The position numbers and the translations under genes are program-made. A stretch of DNA of 64,000 nt from Azospirillum baldaniorum (GTDB lineage: Bacteria > Pseudomonadota > Alphaproteobacteria > Azospirillales > Azospirillaceae): the NCBI RefSeq assembly GCF_003119195.2, contig NZ_CP022254.1:1519001-1583000 (forward strand), written 5' to 3'. Below, one piece after another: positions 37,538 to 46,762 of this stretch. Every line of letters begins with the position of its first letter. Position 1 is the first letter of the stretch. The notes beneath the pieces are model-generated. The model searched no databases. It saw only the letters and a list, made by a program, of their open reading frames with translations, and was not told the origin of the DNA.

Positions 37538-39954
37538 TGCGGACTCCCTGGACGGGTGGGGGAAAGCGTCAGCAGCGTGGCGCCGTCGCGGGCCAGCGTG
37601 CCGCGGTCGCCGGCCAGCCGCAGGCCCACCCCGTCGCGCCAGCCCTGCACCAGATCCCCCCAATGGGGCGACAGCGGGTTGCCCGACTGGCCGGTGGCGA
37701 TGGAGAAGCGGGAGTTGCCGAGGTCCGCCAGATCATAGACCGCGCGCAGCCCCGGACCATGGACGTGGGAGAAGGGGTCCTGCGGGTCGCGCACGCGGGT
37801 GGTGCCGCGGTTGACGGTGAAGGCGCCGCCGCCGGTCGGGATCGACAGGTCGAACATCGAACCGAGCAGAGGCACCCGGCCGAGCAGCCGGTGGTTCAGG
37901 GCGGCTTTGTGCTCCGCCCCCCAGCGCCAGCCGTTCATGTCCGCGCCGTGGCGCCGCTCAATCTCCGCCAGCGCCGATTTCAGAGACCCGGCCAGCATGA
38001 CAGCGCAGTCCTCGCGGGCCGGCGTCGTCCGGTCGTCGCACCACTGCGGCGCCTGGGTCAGCACGCGGTGCAGGGCGCGCGGGCGCAGGTCCCAGTAGCT
38101 CTGGAACAGCGGTCCCAGCTCGTCTGCGAAGACGCTGCGCACCAGCTCCCGCTCCCACCAGGAGAAGATCAGCGGCTCGGCCCGGTCGCGGTCCATCCGC
38201 CCGTCCCAGCCAGCCAGACGGTCCAGCGCGGCGCGGGCCTGTCCATTGAGATCGGGCACGTTGCGCAACGGCTCCAGCATCAGGGGCAGCAGGTCGCGCG
38301 CCGGCAGGGACAACTCGTCCATCTGCTGGGCGGCGACCTCCTCCACCGTGTGCGGGCCGTCGCCGAGCATCTGCACGATCCGCTCGGCGCGGGCGGGGTC
38401 CGGCCATTCGGTCGCCAGGGCGTAGGGATAGCCGGGGCCGACCACCGCGTTGTTGGCGTTCACGAACTGGCCCGACGGCGGATCGACCGCCTGGGGCAGC
38501 GCGTCGAAGGGGATGTAGCCGATCCAGTCGTACTCGCCGGTCCAGCCCGGCACCGGAACGCGGCCGTCGCCGCCGCGCCGCACCGGGACCAGCGCCGGCG
38601 ACAGGAAGCCCAGCGTCCCCGCCGTGTCGGCGTAGACGACGTTCTGCTGGGGCGCCACGTGGAGGAACAGCGCTTCGCGCACCGCGGCGGCGTCGGCGGC
38701 GTGGTTGAGGCGGTACAGCGCCTCCGCCGTGGTGTCGGCGGCGGACAGGCCGGGGAAGGCCAGCGCCAGCACATGGCCTTCGGGCGCCGCGTCGGCGGCA
38801 TCCGGCGTGGCCAGCACCGGGCCGTGCCGCGTCTCGCGCACCGTCAGCGTCTCGTCCGGCTGGCCGGCGACGCGGATCGTCTCCTGGCGCGTCTCGAAGG
38901 CCGCGCTGCCGTCCGGCGTCAGGTAGCGGCCGGGGTCCTGCGGGTCGAGCTTCTCGATGAACAGGTCCTGGGTGTCGCTGTGGGTGGTGGTGAAGCCCCA
39001 GGCGACGCGACCGTTGTGCCCCAGGATGTGAAGCGGCACGCCGGGGATGGTCGCCCCGGCGATGCGGTGCTCCGGCGTCACGATGCGCGCCAGATACCAG
39101 AGGACCGGCGCCTCCAGCCCGAGATGGGGGTCGTTGGCGATGATCGGCTTGCCGGTCGCGCTGCGCCCCCCGGTCAGCGCCCATTCGTTGGACGCGGTGT
39201 CGAAGCCGAGATCGGGCAGGGCGGCCAGCGCACCCTGCAAATCCAAGCCGTCGAGCGCCGCCGCCAGGGTCACCGGGGCGGTGGGGTCCGAGTCCGGGAA
39301 CAGGTCGCGCATCTGCTCCGGCGTCAGGCTCTTCAGGGCGCTGGCGCGGAACAGCTCGTCCCGCGAATCGCCGGAGAGCTGGAGCGCCATCAGCTTGCCC
39401 CAGACGAGGCTGTCGGCGGGCCGCCAGGGCTCCGGCGTGTGGCGCAGGAGTTGGAACTCGATGGGCAGCGCCTCGCGGCGCGTCTCCATCCAGGCGTTGA
39501 CCCCGGCGGCGTAGGCGTCGAAGGCCGTGCGGGCCTCCGGCGACAGCTCCTCATAGGCCTCCTCGGCCCGGCGGTAGACGCCCAGCGTGCGCATGGAGCG
39601 GTCGAGCCGCAGCGCCCAGTCGCCGAAGCGCGTGCCGACCAGCTCGGCCAGCCGTCCGGCGGCGCCGCGCCGCATCGTCTCCATCTGCCACAGCCGGTCC
39701 TGCGCGTGGGCGTAGCCGAGCGCGAAATAGGCGTCCCGCTCGGTGGCGGCGAAGATGTGCGGGACGGCGTTGCGGTCGCGCAGGATCTCCACCGGGCCTT
39801 CGATTCCCGGGACGGTAGCCGCGCCCTCATAGGCCGGGGTCTGCTGGCGAAGCCACAGCAGGAACCCGCCCGCGCCCAGCACAGGCACCACGACCACCAG
39901 GGCGAGAACGGCGACCAGGATGGCCAGGGGCTTGCGGGCGGCGCGGGGAATCAT
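37534..39954 (-). CDS. Penicillin acylase-family Ntn hydrolase
   Basis: An 806-residue S45-family N-terminal-nucleophile hydrolase with an N-terminal membrane or signal segment (about 8-34). The precursor should self-cleave before Ser255 in 'DTASNEWALTGG' to give alpha and beta chains; 'NDPHLGLEAPVLWYLARI' and 'ILGHNGRVAWGFTTTHSDTQ' are beta-chain family blocks. The members cleave acyl amides such as beta-lactam side chains or acyl-homoserine lactones; the substrate here is not known. Third gene of an apparent four-gene operon ending in ilvA. Confidence 0.9.
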   Translation of the reverse strand: MIPRAARKPLAILVAVLALVVVVPVLGAGGFLLWLRQQTPAYEGAATVPGIEGPVEILRDRNAVPHIFAATERDAYFALGYAHAQDRLWQMETMRRGAAGRLAELVGTRFGDWALRLDRSMRTLGVYRRAEEAYEELSPEARTAFDAYAAGVNAWMETRREALPIEFQLLRHTPEPWRPADSLVWGKLMALQLSGDSRDELFRASALKSLTPEQMRDLFPDSDPTAPVTLAAALDGLDLQGALAALPDLGFDTASNEWALTGGRSATGKPIIANDPHLGLEAPVLWYLARIVTPEHRIAGATIPGVPLHILGHNGRVAWGFTTTHSDTQDLFIEKLDPQDPGRYLTPDGSAAFETRQETIRVAGQPDETLTVRETRHGPVLATPDAADAAPEGHVLALAFPGLSAADTTAEALYRLNHAADAAAVREALFLHVAPQQNVVYADTAGTLGFLSPALVPVRRGGDGRVPVPGWTGEYDWIGYIPFDALPQAVDPPSGQFVNANNAVVGPGYPYALATEWPDPARAERIVQMLGDGPHTVEEVAAQQMDELSLPARDLLPLMLEPLRNVPDLNGQARAALDRLAGWDGRMDRDRAEPLIFSWWERELVRSVFADELGPLFQSYWDLRPRALHRVLTQAPQWCDDRTTPAREDCAVMLAGSLKSALAEIERRHGADMNGWRWGAEHKAALNHRLLGRVPLLGSMFDLSIPTGGGAFTVNRGTTRVRDPQDPFSHVHGPGLRAVYDLADLGNSRFSIATGQSGNPLSPHWGDLVQGWRDGVGLRLAGDRGTLARDGATLLTLSPTRPGSPQ

Positions 39955-40071
39955 CGGGAAACCACAGCTCGGAAAAGGGGCTCGGAAAGGGGGTTCGACA
40001 GACAGAGATGGGGATGGGGTCCGTCCGGGGCCATGCTCCTCAATTCCGCTTGCCGGCCTCGCAATCCGGAC

Positions 40072-40458
40072 TTACGGCGCCGTGGCGTCCTTCAGGTACG
40101 CGACCAGATCGCGGCGGTCGGCCGCGCTGGTGATGGTCTGCATCGGCATCTTGCTGCCGGGGGTCATCACGTCGGGGCCGATTTCGAACAGCCGGGCCAC
40201 CGCCGCCTCGTCCCAGACGATGCCGCTGCCCTTGAGCGCCGCGGAGTAGTGATAGCCCTCCACCGCCCCGGCGGGGCGCCCGAACAGCCGCCACAGCGTC
40301 GGGCCGGCGCGGTTGCCGCCGTCCGGAGTCAGCGTGTGGCAGAAGGCGCAGGCGCGGAACAGCGTCTTGCCGCGCTCCGGATCGGGGGCGTCGTCGCCCA
40401 GCGCGGGGGTGCCGGCGGCCAGCAGGAGGAGGGCGGCCAGCGGCAGCTTCCCGCTCAT
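40072..40458 (-). CDS. Periplasmic class I cytochrome c
   Basis: A 128-residue protein with a signal peptide (about 1-21) and one c-type haem motif, Cys37-Ala-Phe-Cys40-His41. The axial Met is probably in 'TPGSKMPMQ' near residue 100. The layout 'GNRAGPTLWRLFGRPAG' and 'YHYSAALK' matches mitochondrial-like cytochrome c / c2 carriers. Its ATG overlaps the stop of the DUF3553 gene by four bases. Confidence 0.9.
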   Translation of the reverse strand: MSGKLPLAALLLLAAGTPALGDDAPDPERGKTLFRACAFCHTLTPDGGNRAGPTLWRLFGRPAGAVEGYHYSAALKGSGIVWDEAAVARLFEIGPDVMTPGSKMPMQTITSAADRRDLVAYLKDATAP

Positions 40459-40637
40459 GGCGCGTCGTCTGGATCGGTGACGGTCAGCGCGACCACGGAC
40501 GTGTTGATGAGCAGTTTTCCGGCATTCTCGAAATTCACGGTGACGCGGTCGCCGATGGCCGACTGCACCTGCCCCAACCCCCAGTCCGGGCGGGCGGGGT
40601 GGCGCACCCAGGCGCCGGGAACCAATGAATCGTCCAT
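40455..40637 (-). CDS. Small DUF3553 protein
   Basis: A 60-residue protein 'MDDSLVPGAWVRHPARPDWG...GQVQSAIGDRVTVNFENAGK', matching DUF3553, a small beta-rich (SH3/Tudor-like) domain also found at the C-terminus of UvrD-type helicases. Function unknown. It starts an apparent operon with the cytochrome c gene (4-bp ATGA overlap). Confidence 0.8.
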   Translation of the reverse strand: MDDSLVPGAWVRHPARPDWGLGQVQSAIGDRVTVNFENAGKLLINTSVVALTVTDPDDAP

Positions 40638-40868
40638 GCCGCGCCTCCTGCATCCGCTGGAATTGGTTATCGCTTTCGCGGGATGACCGTGGAAAAGCGG
40701 CGGCATCCGCGCTCTTGGAATGATACAAACGAACGTCGCCGCCGGCCATCCCCATGGGGCACCGGCATGCAACAGAATGCCGCCCGGCCGGGGGAAGTTC
40801 CCAAGCCTGCGGCCATGGTCGCCAGCCGTTCCGCCGGCGGTCGGCCATCAACGATCTGGAGACCACCC

Positions 40869-41513
40869 GTGCCGCTTGACATCCGCGTGATCGAGCTTGT
40901 CGCCTCCCGCATCTGCCACGACCTCGTGAGCCCGGTGGGAGCGATCCGCAACGGGTTGGAACTGATCGAGGAGATGGAGGACGAGCCCGCCGGGGGCTTC
41001 ATGGGCGAGGCGGTGAAGCTGATCGAGCATTCCTCCGGGCAGGCCGACCGGCGGCTGCGCGTCTTCCGGCTGGCCTACGGCCTCGCCGGGCGCGAGCAGA
41101 AGGGCTTCGGCGACACCCGTTCTTCCGCTCAGGGACTTCTGGAGGGCGGGCGCACCACGCTGGACTGGCCGGCGGGGGTGCCGAACGACCAGCTCGCCTT
41201 CAAGCGCGGCGCGTCGAAGGTGCTGCTCAACGTCATCATCCTGGCCGACGAGGCGCTGACCCACGGCGGCACCATCACCGTCGCGGCGGAGGGGGACGAG
41301 CAGGCTGGGCGCTTCACCATCACCGCCGCCGGGCGTCCCGGCGCCCTCAAGGATGAATCCGCGGCGGCGCTGGCCGGCACGGTGGCCGCCGCCGACCTGA
41401 CCCCGCGCAGCATCCACGCCTACATGACCGGGCGCTTCGCGGAGGACGACGGATACCGCGTCGCCGCCACCCCGGCCGGTCCGGACCGGCTGGTCTTCAC
41501 CGTGGAGTGGTGA
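40869..41513 (+). CDS. chpT: Histidine phosphotransferase ChpT
   Basis: A 214-residue ChpT homologue. The phosphorylated His17 is in 'LVASRICHDLVSPVGAIRNG', followed by a DHp-like helical hairpin and a degenerate, non-ATP-binding HATPase-like domain. ChpT relays phosphate from the hybrid kinase CckA to CtrA. The GTG at 40869 follows GGAG and gives the usual N-terminus; an in-frame ATG at 40683 would add 62 atypical residues. ctrA lies 7.5 kb downstream with the che operon between. Confidence 0.88.
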   Translation: MPLDIRVIELVASRICHDLVSPVGAIRNGLELIEEMEDEPAGGFMGEAVKLIEHSSGQADRRLRVFRLAYGLAGREQKGFGDTRSSAQGLLEGGRTTLDWPAGVPNDQLAFKRGASKVLLNVIILADEALTHGGTITVAAEGDEQAGRFTITAAGRPGALKDESAAALAGTVAAADLTPRSIHAYMTGRFAEDDGYRVAATPAGPDRLVFTVEW

Positions 41514-41846
41514 CGCGGCCCCCGCCGGGGGCGTGACCCGCGCATCGACGTGTTTCAAACCGCCACTGCTCCGGTGCGCGGCGCTTCATCATGGCTGCGT
41601 GAGGCGTCCCGGCGGTCATAGGCCGCCGTGCCGGCACCGGCCTTGCGGGCTGTAACCTTGGGCCGGTGGGCTCGGCATGACGGCGGAGCCCAAGAGTGGT
41701 ATCGAAGGAGGTAAGGTTCTCTTAATCAGTGTTTGACAGGCTCCCACCGTAGCTGGAAAGGCCCGTACCGGCGGCGACACGCACGCCGCCATCCGGACGG
41801 CCGGCCGGCCGGAAACGGATACAATTGCGGGCGTGGGGATCGCGAC
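41514..41846. other. 333-bp non-coding region between chpT and cheA
   Basis: No gene is supported here. It contains a GC-rich stretch (41600-41690), an SD-like AAGGAGG at 41705-41711 with no fitting start codon, and the CtrA-box-like element at 41722-41737. It most likely holds the cheA operon promoter. Confidence 0.5.
41722..41737 (+). promoter_or_regulatory. CtrA-box-like element upstream of cheA
   Basis: TTAATCAGTGTTTGAC fits TTAA-N7-TTAAC with one mismatch (TTGAC). It is 110 bp before the cheA start codon. Confidence 0.5.
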
Positions 41847-44612
41847 ATGGATGATCTGCTCTCCGAATTCCTGACGGAAACCAACGAGAACCTGTCGGTT
41901 CTCGACGTGGAACTGGTCCGTCTGGAGCAGAATCCCAACAATCCGGAACTTCTGTCGAACATCTTCCGTCTGGTGCACACCATCAAGGGCACCTGCGGCT
42001 TCCTCGGCCTGCCGCGCCTGGAAAAGGTCGCGCACGCCTCGGAAAACGTTCTGGGCAAGTTCCGCGACGGGGAACTGACCATCAACCCCGAAGCGGTCTC
42101 GCTGATCCTTCAGGCGCTGGACACCATCAAGAGCCTGCTGGCGGTGCTGGAGGCGACCGAGGCGGAGCCGCCGGGCGACGACCTGCCGCTGATCGAGCGG
42201 CTGAACCTGTGCGCCGAAGGCAAGCTGGGTGCCGCCGCCCCGGCCAAGCCCGCCGCGGCCCCGGTGCCGCCGCCGGCCCCCGCGGTCGCGGCGGCGGAGG
42301 AGGTTCCGGTCTCCTCCTCGGGCAACCTCACGCTGGACGAGCTTGAGGCGATCTGGAACGCCACCCCCGGCCCGACCAGCACCGCGCTGGCCCCGGTCGC
42401 CGCGGAGCCGGCGGAAGAGCCCGCCCCCTCGCACGATCTGGTGGTGCCGGACCCCGATCCGGTCCCCGCCGCCGCCAAGATGCCCGCTCCCGCCGCGGAG
42501 GCCGCGTCCGGCGCCGGTGCGGGCGGCGAGGCCGCGACCAAGGAATCGGCGGTCGCCGCGCAGACCATCCGCGTCAATGTGGACCTGCTCGAAAACCTGA
42601 TGACCATGGTCTCGGAGCTGGTGCTGACCCGCAACCAGCTCCTCCAGATCCTGCGGTCGCAGAAGGAAAGCGAGTTCGCCGCCCCGCTGCAGCGCCTGAA
42701 CCACGTGACGTCGGAGCTGCAGGAAGGCGTCATGAAGACGCGCATGCAGCCCATCGGCAACGCCTGGGCCAAGCTGCCGCGTCTGGTGCGCGACCTGTCG
42801 CACGAACTGGGCAAGAAGATCGACCTTCAGATGCTCGGCGCCGACACCGAGCTGGACCGCCAGGTGCTGGAGCTGATCAAGGACCCGCTGACGCACATGG
42901 TGCGCAACTCCGCCGACCACGGCCTGGAGGTGCCCGCCGACCGTGTGCGCTCGGGCAAGTCGGAGACCGGCCGCATCACGCTGAACGCCTATCACGAGGG
43001 CGGCCACATCATCATCGAGATCCAGGACGACGGTAAGGGCCTGGCGATCGATCGCATCAAGCAGAAGGCGATCCAGAACGGGATGGCCTCGGAAGGCGAG
43101 CTGGCGGCGATGTCCGACCAGCAGATCATCCAGTTCATCATGAAGCCCGGCTTCTCGACCGCGGCGAAGGTCACCAACGTGTCGGGCCGCGGCGTCGGCA
43201 TGGACGTGGTCAAGACCAACATCGAGAAGATCGGCGGCACGATCGAGATCAAGTCCCAGCAGGGCAAGGGCTCGACCTTCGTCATTAAGATCCCGCTGAC
43301 GCTGGCCATCGTCTCCGCCCTGATCGTGGAGTGCGCCGGCGAGCGCTTCGCCATCCCGCAGATCAGCGTGGTCGAGCTGGTGCGCGCCGCCGCCGACAGC
43401 GAGCACACCATCGAGCGGCTGAAGGGCACGCCGGTCCTGCGCCTGCGCAACCGCCTGCTGCCGCTGGTCTCGCTGCAGGAGCTGCTGCGGCTGGACGACC
43501 AGGAGGGCGGCGAGAAGAAGACCGACGAGACCTTCATCGTGGTCACCCAGGTCGGCACCTACACCTTCGGCATCATGGTCGACCGCGTGTTCGACACCGA
43601 GGAAATCGTGGTGAAGCCGGTGGCGCCGATCCTGCGCCACATCGAGATGTTCTCGGGCAACACCATCCTCGGCGACGGCTCGGTCATCATGATTCTCGAC
43701 CCCAACGGCATCGCGTCGGCCACCGGCGAGATGGCCATGGGCGAGGCCGCGTCGAAGGAGACAACCTCCGTCCAGGCGACCCGCCAGGAGGACAAGATGG
43801 CCCTCCTGCTGTTCCGTGCCGGGGCCGGCGCGCCGAAGGCGGTGCCGCTGTCGCTGGTCGCCCGCCTGGAGGATGTCGACCTCGCCAGCGTCGAATCGTC
43901 CAACGGCATGCCGGTGGTCCAGTACCGCGGCAAGCTGATGCCGCTGGTGCCGATCGATCCGGGCTTCATGATCGGCCAGGAGGGCCGCCAGCCGGTTCTG
44001 GTCTTCGCCGACGGCGACCGGTCGATGGGCCTGATCGTCGACGAGATCGTCGACATCGTGGAGGAGCGTCTGGTGGTGCAGCTCACCGCCGACCGTCCGG
44101 GCCTGATGGGCTCGGCGATCATCGCCGGCAAGGCGACGGACGTGATCGACGCGGGCTTCTTCCTGACCCAGGCCTACAAGGATTGGTTCGGCTCGTCCTC
44201 GACCGATGCGTACGAGGAGGAGAAGGCGCTGCAGCGCGTGCTGCTGGTCGACGATAGCCCCTTCTTCCGCAACCTGCTAACCCCGCTGCTGTCGGTCGCC
44301 GGCTACGACGTCACCGCCGTGGAGAACGCCAACGAGGCGCTGGCGCTGTGCGAGGCGGGCGAGGACTTCGACGTCATCGTCTCCGACATCGAGATGCCGG
44401 GGATGAGCGGCTTCGACTTCGCCGAGGCGGTCCGCCAGGGCGGCACCCGCTGGAGCGGCACGCCGATGGTCGCCCTGTCCAGCCACGCTTCCCCGCGCGA
44501 CCTCGACCGCGGCCGTCAGGCCGGGTTCACCGACTATGTCGCCAAGTTCGACCGTGACGCTCTGCTGTACGCGCTGCAGCAGACCCTGTCCGAGCAGAAA
44601 GGTGCCGCATGA
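41847..44612 (+). CDS. cheA: Hybrid chemotaxis kinase CheA with receiver domain
   Basis: A 921-residue CheA. In order: Hpt domain with phospho-His44 in 'LVHTIKGTCGFLGL', an Ala/Pro-rich linker (about 130-230), dimerisation and HATPase domains ('LTHMVRNSADHGLEVP', 'GRGVGMDVVK'), a CheW-like domain (about 480-635), a second CheW-like domain (about 650-775) and a C-terminal receiver domain with phospho-acceptor Asp847 in 'VIVSDIEMPGMSG'. The kinase signals to CheY and CheB; the receiver may act as a phosphate sink. First gene of cheAWYBR. Confidence 0.95.
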   Translation: MDDLLSEFLTETNENLSVLDVELVRLEQNPNNPELLSNIFRLVHTIKGTCGFLGLPRLEKVAHASENVLGKFRDGELTINPEAVSLILQALDTIKSLLAVLEATEAEPPGDDLPLIERLNLCAEGKLGAAAPAKPAAAPVPPPAPAVAAAEEVPVSSSGNLTLDELEAIWNATPGPTSTALAPVAAEPAEEPAPSHDLVVPDPDPVPAAAKMPAPAAEAASGAGAGGEAATKESAVAAQTIRVNVDLLENLMTMVSELVLTRNQLLQILRSQKESEFAAPLQRLNHVTSELQEGVMKTRMQPIGNAWAKLPRLVRDLSHELGKKIDLQMLGADTELDRQVLELIKDPLTHMVRNSADHGLEVPADRVRSGKSETGRITLNAYHEGGHIIIEIQDDGKGLAIDRIKQKAIQNGMASEGELAAMSDQQIIQFIMKPGFSTAAKVTNVSGRGVGMDVVKTNIEKIGGTIEIKSQQGKGSTFVIKIPLTLAIVSALIVECAGERFAIPQISVVELVRAAADSEHTIERLKGTPVLRLRNRLLPLVSLQELLRLDDQEGGEKKTDETFIVVTQVGTYTFGIMVDRVFDTEEIVVKPVAPILRHIEMFSGNTILGDGSVIMILDPNGIASATGEMAMGEAASKETTSVQATRQEDKMALLLFRAGAGAPKAVPLSLVARLEDVDLASVESSNGMPVVQYRGKLMPLVPIDPGFMIGQEGRQPVLVFADGDRSMGLIVDEIVDIVEERLVVQLTADRPGLMGSAIIAGKATDVIDAGFFLTQAYKDWFGSSSTDAYEEEKALQRVLLVDDSPFFRNLLTPLLSVAGYDVTAVENANEALALCEAGEDFDVIVSDIEMPGMSGFDFAEAVRQGGTRWSGTPMVALSSHASPRDLDRGRQAGFTDYVAKFDRDALLYALQQTLSEQKGAA

Positions 44613-45109
44613 GCAACGCCAAGCTGCCCGCCACCACCAAGAAGTCCAAGGGCGACGAGATCACCTCCGGTGGCAGCCAGGACTATGTGACCATGACGAT
44701 CGCCGACCAGCTGTTCGGCATCCCGGTCCTGCAGGTCCAGGACGTGCTGGGGCACCAGCGGATCACCCGCATCCCGCTGGCCCCGCCGGAGGTCGCCGGC
44801 TCGCTGAACCTGCGCGGGCGCATCGTCACCGCCATCGACGTGCGCCTGCGGCTCGGCCTGACGTCGCGCCCGAAGGACAAGCCGGGCATGTCCATCGTGG
44901 TGGACCTGCGCGGCGAACTCTACAGCCTGATGGTCGATTCGGTGGGGGAGGTGCTGAGCCTCTCCAACGATGACTTCGAGCGCAACCCGGCCACCCTCGA
45001 CCCGCGCTGGCGCGAGGTGTCCACGGGCATCTATCGCCTGAACGGTCAGCTCATGGTGGTCCTGGACGTGCCGCGTCTGCTGAACTTCACCACGATGGAA
45101 GCGGCCTGA
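44609..45109 (+). CDS. cheW: Chemotaxis coupling protein CheW
   Basis: A 166-residue CheW with a short charged N-terminal extension. 'QLFGIPVLQVQDVLG', 'VAGSLNLRGRIVTAIDVRLR' and 'VDSVGEVLSL' are the family's conserved strands. It links chemoreceptors to CheA. Its ATG overlaps the cheA stop by four bases (ATGA). Confidence 0.95.
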   Translation: MSNAKLPATTKKSKGDEITSGGSQDYVTMTIADQLFGIPVLQVQDVLGHQRITRIPLAPPEVAGSLNLRGRIVTAIDVRLRLGLTSRPKDKPGMSIVVDLRGELYSLMVDSVGEVLSLSNDDFERNPATLDPRWREVSTGIYRLNGQLMVVLDVPRLLNFTTMEAA

Positions 45110-45157
45110 GGCGAACCCCCGGTCGGTGTGCAAAGCGAAGCCTGAGGCCTGTTCACC

Positions 45158-45523
45158 ATGAAAGTTTGTCTGGTCGTCGACGACAGCCGCGTGGTCCGCA
45201 AGGTCGCGCGGAAGATCCTGGAAGAGCTGCACTTCGCCTGCACCGAGGCGGAGGACGGCAAGCAGGCCATGGAGGCCTGCGCGCAGAAGATGCCGGACGC
45301 CATCCTGCTGGACTGGAACATGCCGGTGATGACCGGCATCGAGTTCCTGCGCCGCCTGCGCAAGATGAGCGGCGGGGACATTCCCAAGGTCGTGTTCTGC
45401 ACGACGGAGAACGACCTCGCCCACATCCAGGAGGCGCTGTCCGCCGGGGCGAACGAGTACATCATGAAGCCGTTCGACAGCGACATCATCCAGACCAAGT
45501 TCGAGCAGGTCGGGCTGCTGTGA
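45158..45523 (+). CDS. cheY: Chemotaxis response regulator CheY
   Basis: A 121-residue single receiver domain. The acidic pocket is Asp8-Asp9, the phospho-acceptor Asp52 is in 'LLDWNMPVMTG', and the conserved Thr and Lys are in 'VFCTTEND' and 'MKPFD'. Phosphorylated CheY is expected to bind the flagellar switch. It sits between cheW and cheB. Confidence 0.95.
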   Translation: MKVCLVVDDSRVVRKVARKILEELHFACTEAEDGKQAMEACAQKMPDAILLDWNMPVMTGIEFLRRLRKMSGGDIPKVVFCTTENDLAHIQEALSAGANEYIMKPFDSDIIQTKFEQVGLL

Positions 45524-45577
45524 CGGGCGGGACCACCGCACCGCGCACCGTTCCGACCCTGAAAGGCTGATTGCGTT

Positions 45578-46762
45578 ATGTCCGATCGTTTCGGCAGACC
45601 TCCTCCCCCCGCGCCGGCGGGGCATCCGACCGGTGCGGCCGGCGGCGATCCTGTCCGGGTGATGGTGGTCGACGATTCCGCCGTCATTCGTGGCCTTTTG
45701 ACCCGCGCGCTGGAAGGCGATACCGAAATCCGCGTGGTCGCGTCGGTTGGCGACGGCCAGATGGCGGTCAACGCCCTGCAGCGCAACTCGCTCGACGTCA
45801 TCGTCCTCGACATCGAGATGCCGGTGATGGACGGGCTGACCGCCATCCCGAAGCTGCTGGCGGTGGCGCCGCAGGTGAAGATCATCATGGCCTCCACGCT
45901 GACGCTGCGCGGGGCCGACATCTCCATGCGCTGCCTGTCCGCGGGCGCCGCCGACTACATCCCCAAGCCGACCTCCACCCGGGAGATCGGCGGGGCGGAC
46001 GCCTTCAAGCGCGAGCTGGTGTCGAAGGTCAAGGCGCTGGGCGCCGCGGCCCGCCGCGCCGGCTCCCGCACCCGCGGCGAGCTGCGCCCGCTGACCCCGG
46101 TGCCCGCCGCTTTCCTGAAGCGCGAGCCGCCGCCCGTCACGCTGCGCCCGGCCCCCGCCGTCGGCTCCGTCGGCCAGGTCAAGCCGGACGTGATCGCCAT
46201 CGGCAGCTCCACGGGCGGTCCGCAGGCGCTGTTCGAGGTGCTGGCCCATCTGAAGACCGGCGTCACCCAGCCGATCCTGATCACCCAGCACATGCCGGCG
46301 ACCTTCACCACCATCCTGGCCGAGCACATCACCCGCCAGTGCGGGCTGAACGCCCAGGAGGCGAAGGACGGCGAGCCGGTCGTGTCGGGGCGTTGCTACA
46401 TCGCGCCGGGCGACTTCCACATGCTGGTGACCCAGCGCGCGGGCGCCAACGTGATTTCGCTGACCAAGGACCCACCCGAGAATTTCTGCCGCCCTGCGGT
46501 GGACCCGATGATGCGGTCCATCCTCCGCGCCTTCGGCGGGCGCAAGGTCCTGGCCTGCATCCTGACCGGCATGGGGCAGGACGGGTTGAAGGGCTGCACC
46601 GAGGTGGTGAACGCCGGCGGTACCCTGATCGCGCAGGACGAGGCGTCCAGCGTCGTGTGGGGCATGCCGGGCGCCGTCGCCCAGGCGGGCATCTGCTCCG
46701 CGGTGCTGCCGCTCAAGGAAATCGGTCCCTACATCCGCAAGTTCGCATCGAGGGCAGCATGA
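45578..46762 (+). CDS. cheB: Chemoreceptor methylesterase/deamidase CheB
   Basis: A 394-residue CheB: receiver domain (about 25-145, phospho-acceptor Asp78 in 'VIVLDIEMPVMDG'), a basic linker, and a methylesterase domain with the catalytic Ser in 'AIGSSTGGPQAL', His in 'ITQHMPATF' and Asp in 'TGMGQDG'. It demethylates receptors for adaptation. It overlaps cheR by four bases. Confidence 0.95.
   Translation: MSDRFGRPPPPAPAGHPTGAAGGDPVRVMVVDDSAVIRGLLTRALEGDTEIRVVASVGDGQMAVNALQRNSLDVIVLDIEMPVMDGLTAIPKLLAVAPQVKIIMASTLTLRGADISMRCLSAGAADYIPKPTSTREIGGADAFKRELVSKVKALGAAARRAGSRTRGELRPLTPVPAAFLKREPPPVTLRPAPAVGSVGQVKPDVIAIGSSTGGPQALFEVLAHLKTGVTQPILITQHMPATFTTILAEHITRQCGLNAQEAKDGEPVVSGRCYIAPGDFHMLVTQRAGANVISLTKDPPENFCRPAVDPMMRSILRAFGGRKVLACILTGMGQDGLKGCTEVVNAGGTLIAQDEASSVVWGMPGAVAQAGICSAVLPLKEIGPYIRKFASRAA

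Noticed and set aside
37522..40686. A 1054-codon plus-strand open frame opposite the penicillin-acylase-like gene
   Set aside because: It spans several good minus-strand genes and has antisense-type composition with no recognisable domain.
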